Below, piece by piece: positions 19,205 to 25,110 of a stretch of DNA of 25,110 nt (position 1 is its first letter; each line of letters begins with the position of its first letter). The notes beneath the pieces are model-generated. The model made no database searches, was not told the origin of the DNA, and worked only from the letters and a program-made list of their open reading frames with translations. The stretch comes from a virus. The DNA is taken from the IMG/VR virus record IMGVR_UViG_3300042383_001393, positions 1 to 25,110 of that record; one strand, given 5' to 3'. Made by a program: the position numbers and the translations under genes.

Positions 19205-20368
19205 ATGAGTAAAGCACAGCCTGCAAAAAATCGCGGTCTTGTTTATCGTGGCGTTGACGCTAGCATAGTGGGTTCTACGGAGCCCACGTGGCCTACTGCT
19301 GAAGATCAATATATTTGGACTCCCAATCAGCGCAATTGCGCTTTGGGTGCGGCATTTCGCTGGTACAACATCACTCAGGACGCCAAGCGTGCCAACGAAT
19401 TTGTGGCTGAATGGTTGAGCCAAAGCCCTAAACGTGCTGATCTGGCACAGATTGTGCGCAAGCACGGAAATATGTCACCCACTATGGGTTGGTTGTGTCG
19501 TTCAGCTCAGATGGGGTATGTGTTGCGTATTCGGGATCTACGCAAGATTCAGGCAGCACTGACCGAAATGGTGATTGCAAAACGTGCTGAAATGGCTGAA
19601 CAAGCCAAATCTGTCGCAGTCGCTCCAGTGAAGAAACGTACAATTCAGGATCATCTTCAGGAAAAGATATACGAATGTGGTGGTGAAATTCAGGGTCATT
19701 TTGATGATTTTGTTGTTGGCGGCTGTCAATCAGAACCCAATCTGCTTCCCATCCTGATTCGGTACAACATTCCACAAGCTCGAGTTCGAGATCTTACTGC
19801 GGATCTGGAAAAGCAGTTGCTTGAGTTTCGTGAAGTACAAAAAGGCGCCGACCCTCAACTAGTTGAAGGATACAGCCAATACGGAAAGCGCCAGATCACT
19901 CGCATGGTGGATTGGTGCACCAAAGCTCTGGAACAGCTTTTTAGCTACGGTACTATGAAGGCTGCTGCTCGCAAGCCCAAGACTCGCAGAGGACAAACTC
20001 CGCAGAAAATGGTGAGCAAGCTCAAGTATTTGGACAAAGATGTGGAGCTCAAGATTCAGAGCATCGACCCCACGCAGATACTCAAAGCCACTGAACTTTG
20101 GGTTTACAACGTGAAGAAGCGCAAGCTGGGTATCTACTTGGCGGACGATTCTCAGGGATCCTTGTACATCAAGGGCAGCAAGATTTTAGGCTACAGCGAA
20201 ACTCGCAGCATCTGCAAGACACTGCGCAAGCCCGATGCTCAACTTAAAGAGCTCATGGCAGCAGGTAAACCAGCCAGCAAGAAGTGGTTTGAAGACATCA
20301 AAGCAGTGGAAAGCAAACTCAACGGACGCATCACTGAAGAATTCCTGCTGCTCAAGGCCTACAAATAA
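19205..20368 (+). CDS. Unknown basic protein (387 aa)
   Basis: A 387-residue, Lys/Arg-rich, mostly helical cytoplasmic protein. It begins MSKAQPAKNRGLVYRGVDAS. The first 140 residues include a Trp-rich region (PTWPTAEDQYIW) and a helix ending in MVIAKRAEMAEQAK, followed by an Ala/Val/Lys linker (about 137-147) and a second helical domain. The C-terminal third contains a small strand-rich unit, LWVYNVKKRKLGIYLADDSQGSLYIKGSKILGY (in pieces, about 300-332), that could be a DNA- or RNA-binding fold. Codon use is even and the gene has its own early-type promoter. No family recognised; it could be a DNA-associated or replication accessory protein. Confidence 0.75.
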   Translation: MSKAQPAKNRGLVYRGVDASIVGSTEPTWPTAEDQYIWTPNQRNCALGAAFRWYNITQDAKRANEFVAEWLSQSPKRADLAQIVRKHGNMSPTMGWLCRSAQMGYVLRIRDLRKIQAALTEMVIAKRAEMAEQAKSVAVAPVKKRTIQDHLQEKIYECGGEIQGHFDDFVVGGCQSEPNLLPILIRYNIPQARVRDLTADLEKQLLEFREVQKGADPQLVEGYSQYGKRQITRMVDWCTKALEQLFSYGTMKAAARKPKTRRGQTPQKMVSKLKYLDKDVELKIQSIDPTQILKATELWVYNVKKRKLGIYLADDSQGSLYIKGSKILGYSETRSICKTLRKPDAQLKELMAAGKPASKKWFEDIKAVESKLNGRITEEFLLLKAYK

Positions 20369-20371
20369 ATA
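20364..20371 (+). promoter_or_regulatory. Late-promoter-like box AATAAATA
   Basis: Overlaps the stop of the previous gene and lies exactly 5 bases before the ATG at 20377. Confidence 0.55.
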
Positions 20372-20376
20372 GCAAC

Positions 20377-20799
20377 ATGAGCACATATCTAATACCTAAA
20401 TTAGAAGATTTTATAACCGATACTAACGGCGGAGGCTGGGCTTACACGACCTCCCTCCCTACGGGAATACACGTTCCCACAACCACATCCACAACCACAA
20501 CCACATCCACATGCGCAACCACTAGTTCTTGTAACCCGTATACCAACAATGTTTGGTTTAATGATCCTTGGGGCATGGGTGAACAAGGAGTTATCGAAGT
20601 AGCTGACATCAAAATAAAGGGTTTAGGCAGCATCAAACAACTCCTGGAAAATCAAAAATTTCTGGCACTTCCATCAGAACTGGACCTGGAGAATCCCACT
20701 ATCAAAGATGCTGTGATTGGCTGGTACAATGCAATTGAAAATCTCAAGAAATCTCATGAACAGTTAATAATGTTGGCAAAATTAATCCATGAAGAATAA
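20377..20799 (+). CDS. Hypothetical protein with Thr-rich linker (140 aa)
   Basis: A 140-residue protein with three parts: an N-terminal segment (about 1-33) containing LEDFITDTNGGGWAY; a low-complexity Thr/Ser linker (about 34-51); and a conserved-looking C-terminal part starting NVWFNDPWGMGEQG and continuing into a helix LGSIKQLLENQKFLAL and a final helix NAIENLKKSHEQLIMLAKLI. The layout suggests two anchored ends joined by a flexible tether, as in some virion or assembly proteins, but no family is recognised. It overlaps the next gene by 11 bases. Confidence 0.65.
   Translation: MSTYLIPKLEDFITDTNGGGWAYTTSLPTGIHVPTTTSTTTTTSTCATTSSCNPYTNNVWFNDPWGMGEQGVIEVADIKIKGLGSIKQLLENQKFLALPSELDLENPTIKDAVIGWYNAIENLKKSHEQLIMLAKLIHEE
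20477..20522. repeat. CCACAA/CCACAT microsatellite
   Basis: Short tandem units of CCACAA, CCACAT and ACATCC, purine-poor on one strand, encoding the Thr/Ser linker of the gene at 20377. Slippage could vary linker length. Confidence 0.7.
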
Positions 20800-21247
20800 T
20801 CTCTATCGCAAACTGGATGATGGTACCTTTGAACTGGTATCGATAAATGATGTGGAATTTTCTGGCAATTTATCGCATAATATCCCCGTGGGACACACTC
20901 TGATCTCTGTTAATAAAAATGGACAGAGTAGAAAATATCATGTGGAACCAGACACTGTGGCGTTGCTGGCTGCTGCTGTGGATCTTAGTACACAGTTGGC
21001 TAAACTGTTAGCAGAAGCAGGGCAGCCCTTGACTCGTAATTATACCCCTGAACAACTGGAGCTTTTTAGTCAGCTCAAGGAAACTGGAGTCAATTCACTG
21101 TGGTTTCCCAGTTATCATGATACTGCTGAACGTTTCATGGAAATACTAATCAAACATGTGGAATCCGTGTATGATTCTACTTGGATTAAAGATACTCGAG
21201 AAAAATACCTATCAGCTATAACACTGTCATTAGAAAACAACGCATGA
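20789..21247 (+). CDS. Hypothetical protein (152 aa)
   Basis: A 152-residue acidic protein. Residues 1-50 look strand-rich (KLDDGTFELVSINDVEF, VGHTLISVNKNGQSRKYHVEP). Residues 55-80 are a hydrophobic helix (TVALLAAAVDLSTQLAKLLAEAG) and the rest is helical. It overlaps both neighbours (11 bases upstream, ATGA downstream), consistent with one translation unit 20377-21504. No recognised family. Confidence 0.65.
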   Translation: MKNNLYRKLDDGTFELVSINDVEFSGNLSHNIPVGHTLISVNKNGQSRKYHVEPDTVALLAAAVDLSTQLAKLLAEAGQPLTRNYTPEQLELFSQLKETGVNSLWFPSYHDTAERFMEILIKHVESVYDSTWIKDTREKYLSAITLSLENNA

Positions 21248-21504
21248 TAGATTTCACAAAACAAGATCAAAAGAATCAGATTCGAGAGCGTTTGACAAAA
21301 TCAGTTCTGGTTTTAAAGTTTCAACTCAGCAATAAACGCACAGTGAGTTTAACTGGCACTTGTTGCTCCGAGCTGATTCCTTCTCAGGACCCAACCAGTC
21401 ATGCTGGACCACCCAATAATGAATTGCAAGTGGTTTGGGATCTGGAACTTAATCAATGGCGATCATTTCGCTGGGAAAGACTTATTGAGGTAACGGATAA
21501 ATAA
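21244..21504 (+). CDS. Small phage protein of the WRSFR type (86 aa)
   Basis: An 86-residue protein: an N-terminal helix DQKNQIRERLTKS, a strand VLVLKFQLSNKRTVSLTGT, and a C-terminal VVWDLELNQWRSFRWERLIEV. The order L-x-K-S-V-x-V-x-F, then T-G-T, then V-W-D and N-x-W-R-S-F-R resembles a short phage protein with an SH3-like barrel (the DUF2693 kind) often found beside replication or structural genes. Function unknown. It overlaps the previous gene (ATGA). Its last codons GAT AAA TAA create the late-type box of the IF-1 gene. Confidence 0.65.
   Translation: MIDFTKQDQKNQIRERLTKSVLVLKFQLSNKRTVSLTGTCCSELIPSQDPTSHAGPPNNELQVVWDLELNQWRSFRWERLIEVTDK
21496..21503 (+). promoter_or_regulatory. Late-promoter-like box GATAAATA before the IF-1 gene
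   Basis: Overlaps the stop of the preceding gene and lies 7 bases before the ATG, leaving a leader of about two bases. Confidence 0.45.
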
Positions 21505-21510
21505 ATTCAG

Positions 21511-21729
21511 ATGTCAAAAGACGATTGTATTAGAATGACCGGCGTAGTGGTGGATGTTCTACCCTCTACAACCTTCCGGGTACAGATTACTGAAGAACAC
21601 AGTGTATTGGCGTACATGAGCGGAAAAATGCGCAAAGCCAAAATCAGGATTATCCTGGGAGATACTGTGGATCTGGAAATCAGTCCTTATGATCTCACCA
21701 AAGCGAGAATTGTTTATAGAGTCAAGTGA
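21511..21729 (+). CDS. infA: Translation initiation factor IF-1
   Basis: A 72-residue protein, exactly the length of bacterial IF-1. It matches IF-1 over its whole length: S-K-D-D-x-I-x-M-x-G-V-V at the start, V-L-P-S-T-T-F-R-V (strand 2), the signature loop S-G-K-M-R-K-x-x-I-R-I at about 38-48, G-D-x-V-x-L-E-x-S-P-Y-D-L and the end K-A-R-I-V-Y-R. This is a single OB fold that binds the 30S A site beside IF-2 and IF-3. The conserved Lys/Arg of the RNA-binding loop (K40, R42, K43) are present, so it should be functional. Phage-encoded IF-1 is rare but has been reported from some very large phages. It precedes the superoxide dismutase gene, which has its own late-type box, by 15 bases. Confidence 0.93.
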   Translation: MSKDDCIRMTGVVVDVLPSTTFRVQITEEHSVLAYMSGKMRKAKIRIILGDTVDLEISPYDLTKARIVYRVK

Positions 21730-21730
21730 A

Positions 21731-21738
21731 CATAAATA
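21731..21738 (+). promoter_or_regulatory. Late-promoter-like box CATAAATA
   Basis: Two bases after the IF-1 stop and 6 bases before the ATG at 21745; at most a one-base leader. Confidence 0.6.
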
Positions 21739-21744
21739 CTCTAT

Positions 21745-22293
21745 ATGAAAGAGTACATTAAACTATTCGAAGCAGAGAAGAGACCAGACAAACTCAGTCT
21801 GGTCTCTTTGCCTTATCGCACTGATGAGCTTGAGCCCGTGATGAGTCAGGCCACGGTGGAATATCATTATGGCAAGCTGAGTCGAGGATACGTGGACCGT
21901 TATAATGCGGGCGAGGGCGACCCTGATTTTAACTATGGTGGAGCCATGTTGCACAATCTTTTTTGGCCACAGCTTCGACCACCTGGTGGTGCCAACAAAC
22001 CCACCGGATTGATCTTGGACAAAATTAATAAAGAGTTTGGTGACTACGAAAACTTTAAAGAAAAGTTCATTGAAGCAGCAATGGCACTGCAAGGATCTGG
22101 TTGGTGTTATCTCAGCAGAGCTGGTGATATTCGCACGCTGGCCAATCAGAACTACAACAAATCTATTGTGTTGGCGGTGGATCTTTGGGAACACAGCTGG
22201 ACCGTTGGAGAAAACAAGCCAGACAAAGCTCGTTACATTAAGAATATCTGGAAAATCATCAACTGGGATGTTGTGAATCAGAGGTTGGTATGA
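21745..22293 (+). CDS. sod: Compact Mn-type superoxide dismutase with candidate capsid-targeting leader
   Basis: Converts superoxide to oxygen and hydrogen peroxide. All four metal ligands of Fe/Mn superoxide dismutases are present: H41 (EYHYGK), H70 (MLHNLFW), D146 and H150 (VDLWEHSW). Y49 fits the active-site tyrosine. G66, where Fe enzymes have Gln, and Q135 in LANQN, where Mn enzymes have their active-site Gln, indicate the Mn or cambialistic type. H41 to H70 is 29 residues, against about 47-55 in E. coli SodB and SodA, so the helical hairpin is much shortened, and the usual second-shell KHH is KLS. Ahead of the domain is MKEYIKLFEAEKR, which resembles the leader of T4 internal proteins with a cut after L-F-E or A-E. 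The 182-residue gene overlaps the phosphoesterase gene by four bases. Confidence 0.92.
   Translation: MKEYIKLFEAEKRPDKLSLVSLPYRTDELEPVMSQATVEYHYGKLSRGYVDRYNAGEGDPDFNYGGAMLHNLFWPQLRPPGGANKPTGLILDKINKEFGDYENFKEKFIEAAMALQGSGWCYLSRAGDIRTLANQNYNKSIVLAVDLWEHSWTVGENKPDKARYIKNIWKIINWDVVNQRLV
21778..21808 (+). repeat. Perfect 12-base-pair hairpin inside the start of the superoxide dismutase gene
   Basis: AAGAGACCAGAC pairs perfectly with GTCTGGTCTCTT across the 7-base loop AAACTCA. It begins 33 bases after the A of the ATG and encodes the junction between the leader and the enzyme domain. Confidence 0.85.
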
Positions 22294-22736
22294 CTGTATC
22301 AGAAATTTCAGTTCACCAACACCAAAATGGCACTTATGCGTCACTGAAACTGACCACACAAACAGCACAGCAGCTAGCTGACTGGTGTGATCAACAAGGC
22401 ATACCACATGACCCGGCTGAAGAATTCCACTGCACACTTTGTTACAGCAGAACACCTCTGCCACAGGCAGTGGCTATTCAAAAATCTGTGAGTATTAAAG
22501 CAAAAATATCAGAATGGAAAAATCTTGGCGATCATGCCTGTACAGTTTTGATTAATTGTCCAGATGCACATAAAATTTTTAAACTGTTAGAAAAGCACGG
22601 TGCTAGCCATGATTGGCCTGAATATACTCCTCATGTCACTGTGAACAGTACCCAACATCTGAATCCACTACCAACGGTGACTCCAGATTTTGAGTTGGAA
22701 TTTGATCACATCGAGGTTAAACCATTGGAAGTTTAA
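22290..22736 (+). CDS. acb1: 2H phosphoesterase, Acb1-like anti-CBASS protein (148 aa)
   Basis: A 2H phosphoesterase with both catalytic motifs: H47-C-T49 (EFHCTLCYS) and H115-V-T117 (YTPHVTVN). Length, spacing of the two motifs and surrounding sequence (G-x-Y-A-S-L-K near the start, ADWCDQQGIP, HCTLCYSRTPLP, GASHDWPEYTPHVTV) agree with T4 gp57B, now called Acb1, which has HxT motifs near residues 44 and 113. Acb1 cleaves the cyclic di- and trinucleotide signals of the host CBASS defence and so blocks abortive infection. Substrate range here is inferred from family resemblance; LigT-like RNA 2',3'-cyclic phosphodiesterases are the main alternative. It overlaps the superoxide dismutase gene by ATGA and shares its late-type promoter. 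Confidence 0.82.
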   Translation: MTVSEISVHQHQNGTYASLKLTTQTAQQLADWCDQQGIPHDPAEEFHCTLCYSRTPLPQAVAIQKSVSIKAKISEWKNLGDHACTVLINCPDAHKIFKLLEKHGASHDWPEYTPHVTVNSTQHLNPLPTVTPDFELEFDHIEVKPLEV

Positions 22737-22745
22737 ACATTTGTT

Positions 22746-22753
22746 GCTAAATA
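22746..22753 (+). promoter_or_regulatory. Late-promoter-like box GCTAAATA with a normal leader
   Basis: Lies 19 bases before the ATG at 22773, and AAGGG lies 8 bases before that ATG. Unlike most late boxes here it leaves room for a short leader and ribosome site, as suits an abundant structural protein. Confidence 0.55.
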
Positions 22754-22772
22754 CCCAGTAAGGGTATAACAA

Positions 22773-25110
22773 ATGAGTCAGCAACTGATCAATATTGGTA
22801 ACGTAGCAAATGATGGTACTGGTGTTCGCCTTCGCGACGCTTTCAGAATCATAAACGAAAACTTCACAGATTTATACACTGCCGGAATCACCAACTATGC
22901 TAATGTGGTGAGTTTTCCAAATGCTACACAAAACATTGGTGTCACTGCATACAGCGTGGCTGAAGATCTGATGTATTTTAGCAATGGAGCCAGTTGGCAG
23001 CCATTGCTAACCAATGACAGCAATATTGTTTTGTTTGGAAACTTGGTAGCAGGAAATATTGACGCCACTGGTTTAGTCAATATAACTGGAAACATTTCAG
23101 CCACTCTGGGCACGTTCTCTAATGCCACAGTAACCAGCAATGCCACTTTTGGCAACATCAACTCAGTGAGCGGCATACTAAGTGTAACTGGCAATGCCAA
23201 TGTGGGCAACCTGGGAACAACCGGATTGATCACAGCCACAGCCAATATCACTGGTGGCAATTTGATTACCGCTGGTATTTTGAGTGCTGGCAACGTCACA
23301 GCTAGTTCAAACATCAGTGCTGGCAACATTAACTCAGTGAGTGGCATACTAAGCGTCACTGGCAACGCCAATGTGGGTAATTTGGGCGCCGGCGCAGGGG
23401 TTTTTACAGGAACGTTGAGCGTGACTGGCAACGCCAATGTGGGAAACATTGGAGCAAATGCAGCGGTACTGGCTGGCCCACTCAGTGGCGTGACCACAAT
23501 CAATGCTAGTGGCAACGCCAATGTGGGAAACATTGGAGCAAATGCAGCGGTACTGGCTGGCCCACTCAGTGGCGTGACCACAATCAATGCTAGTGGCAAC
23601 GTCAATGTGGGCAATATTGGAGCCACAAATTCAGTCATCACAGCCAATGGCACATTCGGCAACATTAACAGCGTCAGTGGTATACTTTCTGTAAGCGGTA
23701 ATGCCAATGTGGGCAACATTGGCGCAGCGGTGGGGGTGTTTACCAGCGACATTATTGGGCAATCCAATCTATCAATAACCAGCAACATCACTGCTGGCAA
23801 TATCAACGGTGTGAGTGGCATTCTGAGTGTAACTGGCAATGCCAATGTGGGCAACATTGGCGCTGGTAATGCAGTAATAACAGCCAATGCCACTTTTGGA
23901 AATATCAACGGAGTCAGTGGTATTTTGAACGTGAGCGGTAACGCCAACGTGGGCAACATTGGAGCCACAGCAGCGGTACTGGCTGGTTCACTGAGTGGTG
24001 TGACCACGATCAGCGCCAGTGGCAACGCCAACGTGGGAAACGTTGGTGCCACCAGAGGTGTTTTTGGCAGCATTGTAGGTAACTTGGAAACACCGTCACA
24101 ACCCAATATCACTGTGGTGGGAACTCTTACTGGCCTCACAGTGAGTGGAAACGTCATTGGACAGAGTAATCTAGCAATCACCAGCAACATCACTGCTGGC
24201 AATATCAACGGTGTGAGTGGTGTCCTGAACGTCACTGGCAACGCCACTGCGGATTTAGTGATAACCAACAATAACGGAAATGGTACCAATTACCGTGTGG
24301 GAGATGACATCTGGATTGGCGACATTAACATTACCAACACCATGAGTTTGAGAGGTGGTCAGGATGCAGCCAATGCTTATGTTGTGTTCGGTAATGCCAA
24401 CAATTATAAACTGGGACGTGCTGGCGTTGGTGCTCTGACCTATGATGATGCATTCACTGTGGCGGGCAATATCACTGGTCAAGCTAATTTGTTTGTGACC
24501 AGCAATATCACTGCGGGCAACATCAACAGTGTGAGTGGAATACTGAGTGTAACTGGGAACGCTAATCTGGGCAATGTTGGCGCCAACAATGCAGTGTTCA
24601 CCGGAACGCTGAGCGTAACTGCTAACGCCAATGTGGGCAACCTGGGAACTGCTGGTTTGATCACAGCCACTGGTAACATCACTGGCGGCAACGTGGTCAG
24701 CAACGGCAATCTAGACACCAGTAACCTGTTGGTTACCAACAACTCCAATTTGGGTAATGTAGCAAATATTAAAATTTCTGGAGGCAGCCCAGATTATGTG
24801 TTAAAAACCGACGGCGCAGGCAATCTCAGCTGGGTGGCTGCTGGCGTTGTAAGCGGCGGAACAGCAAATCGGTTGGGTTATTATGCAACCACAGGTTCAA
24901 CAATCACCGACACTGGTGCAAATTTAACCTGGAACGGAACAGATACTCTCACAGTGACTGGCACAGTGAGTGCCGGCAATCTGAGCGGCAACCTTACCAC
25001 AGCAGCACAACCCAATATCACATCTGTGGGGACACTGGGCAGTCTCACAGTGACTGGCAATCTCTCAGCTGGAAACATCAGCAGTGGTGGAGGGTTAAGC
25101 GTAACAGGTA
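22773..25110 (+). CDS. Repetitive tail-fibre-like structural protein (partial, runs off the right edge)
   Basis: Open for 779 codons to the window end. It begins MSQQLINIGNVANDGTGVRLRDAFRIINENFTDLY, the N-terminal signature of many phage tail-fibre and neck/whisker-type proteins (N-D-G-T-G, then L-R-D-A-F and I-N-x-N-F-x-x-L-Y); I give it here only as a description of conserved residues. The rest is Gly/Asn/Thr/Val-rich repeats: the unit SVTGNANVGNIGA and close variants occurs about 11 times, alternating with ITAGNING/SVSGIL and AVLAGPLSGVTTI. Such repeats form long beta-helical or collagen-like rods. Two adjacent units are an exact DNA duplication (23427-23594). Toward the right edge, SPDYVLKTDGAGNLSWV and RLGYYATTGSTITDTG are typical of distal fibre segments. 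Probably a receptor-binding or fibre shaft protein. Confidence 0.82.
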   Translation, partial: MSQQLINIGNVANDGTGVRLRDAFRIINENFTDLYTAGITNYANVVSFPNATQNIGVTAYSVAEDLMYFSNGASWQPLLTNDSNIVLFGNLVAGNIDATGLVNITGNISATLGTFSNATVTSNATFGNINSVSGILSVTGNANVGNLGTTGLITATANITGGNLITAGILSAGNVTASSNISAGNINSVSGILSVTGNANVGNLGAGAGVFTGTLSVTGNANVGNIGANAAVLAGPLSGVTTINASGNANVGNIGANAAVLAGPLSGVTTINASGNVNVGNIGATNSVITANGTFGNINSVSGILSVSGNANVGNIGAAVGVFTSDIIGQSNLSITSNITAGNINGVSGILSVTGNANVGNIGAGNAVITANATFGNINGVSGILNVSGNANVGNIGATAAVLAGSLSGVTTISASGNANVGNVGATRGVFGSIVGNLETPSQPNITVVGTLTGLTVSGNVIGQSNLAITSNITAGNINGVSGVLNVTGNATADLVITNNNGNGTNYRVGDDIWIGDINITNTMSLRGGQDAANAYVVFGNANNYKLGRAGVGALTYDDAFTVAGNITGQANLFVTSNITAGNINSVSGILSVTGNANLGNVGANNAVFTGTLSVTANANVGNLGTAGLITATGNITGGNVVSNGNLDTSNLLVTNNSNLGNVANIKISGGSPDYVLKTDGAGNLSWVAAGVVSGGTANRLGYYATTGSTITDTGANLTWNGTDTLTVTGTVSAGNLSGNLTTAAQPNITSVGTLGSLTVTGNLSAGNISSGGGLSVTG
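23427..23594 (+). repeat. Exact 84-base tandem duplication in the fibre gene
   Basis: Copy 1 (23427-23510) and copy 2 (23511-23594) are identical and in frame (28 codons). Other repeats in the gene differ at many third positions, so this duplication is recent or homogenised. An assembly artefact is possible. Confidence 0.9.

Noticed and set aside
22895-24289. Long minus-strand open frame (464 codons) full of LPTLALPV repeats
   Set aside because: It is the antisense of the repetitive fibre gene; codon bias of Gly/Asn/Val repeats keeps the opposite frame open. No promoter or ribosome site.

Overview
The window looks like part of the genome of a tailed, T4-like (myovirus-type) phage of a Gram-negative bacterium. 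The evidence is: many close copies of the T4 late-promoter box (TATAAATA) in front of genes; three tRNA genes and two free-standing homing endonucleases; tightly packed small genes with ATGA stop/start overlaps; and a repetitive tail-fibre-like gene at the right end. A lipoprotein and an outer-membrane-barrel-like protein with a signal peptide point to a Gram-negative host. No capsid, portal or terminase gene is in the window, so the exact lineage cannot be fixed.

Layout. (1) 1-2750: two paralogous small membrane proteins on the minus strand, split by an HNH homing endonuclease, then a divergent run of very small genes. (2) 2780-5000: tRNA-Leu(UAA), two small genes behind sigma70-type promoters, two tandem homologous structured RNA elements (3710-3933), a tRNA 5' fragment, tRNA-Met(CAU), a second homing endonuclease on the minus strand and tRNA-Leu(UAG). 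(3) 5040-6821: a cysteine-peptidase/transglutaminase-like protein and, on the minus strand, an ADP-ribosyltransferase. (4) 6878-10643: a long operon of small genes ending with a DUF3307 membrane protein, a KFGTLR zinc-ribbon protein, a ClpP-like serine protease and a putative outer-membrane protein. (5) 10644-11144: about 500 bases without a gene but full of strong inverted repeats. (6) 11145-19140: Gp88-like protein, FMN reductase, amidoligase, methyltransferase-zincin-GNAT fusion, Nudix-GNAT fusion and a 486-residue unknown. (7) 19205-22736: unknown proteins, a translation initiation factor IF-1, a compact Mn-type superoxide dismutase and an Acb1-like 2H phosphoesterase (anti-CBASS). (8) 22773 to the right edge: a repetitive tail-fibre-like gene.

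Three themes tie the window together. First, several enzymes (ADP-ribosyltransferase, amidoligase, methyltransferase-zincin, Nudix, 486-residue protein, superoxide dismutase) begin with a short MKLRD- or MKEY-type leader ending in a hydrophobic-x-Glu site, as in the capsid-targeting sequences of T4 internal proteins. They may be virion cargo delivered with the DNA. Second, the TATAAATA-like box lies exactly 5 bases before the ATG of ten genes, and two early promoters put +1 on the ATG, so many transcripts are probably leaderless. The same phage encodes its own IF-1. Third, the tRNA region carries a pair of structured RNAs whose stems covary between copies. Functions are assigned by reading motifs by eye; no database search was possible.
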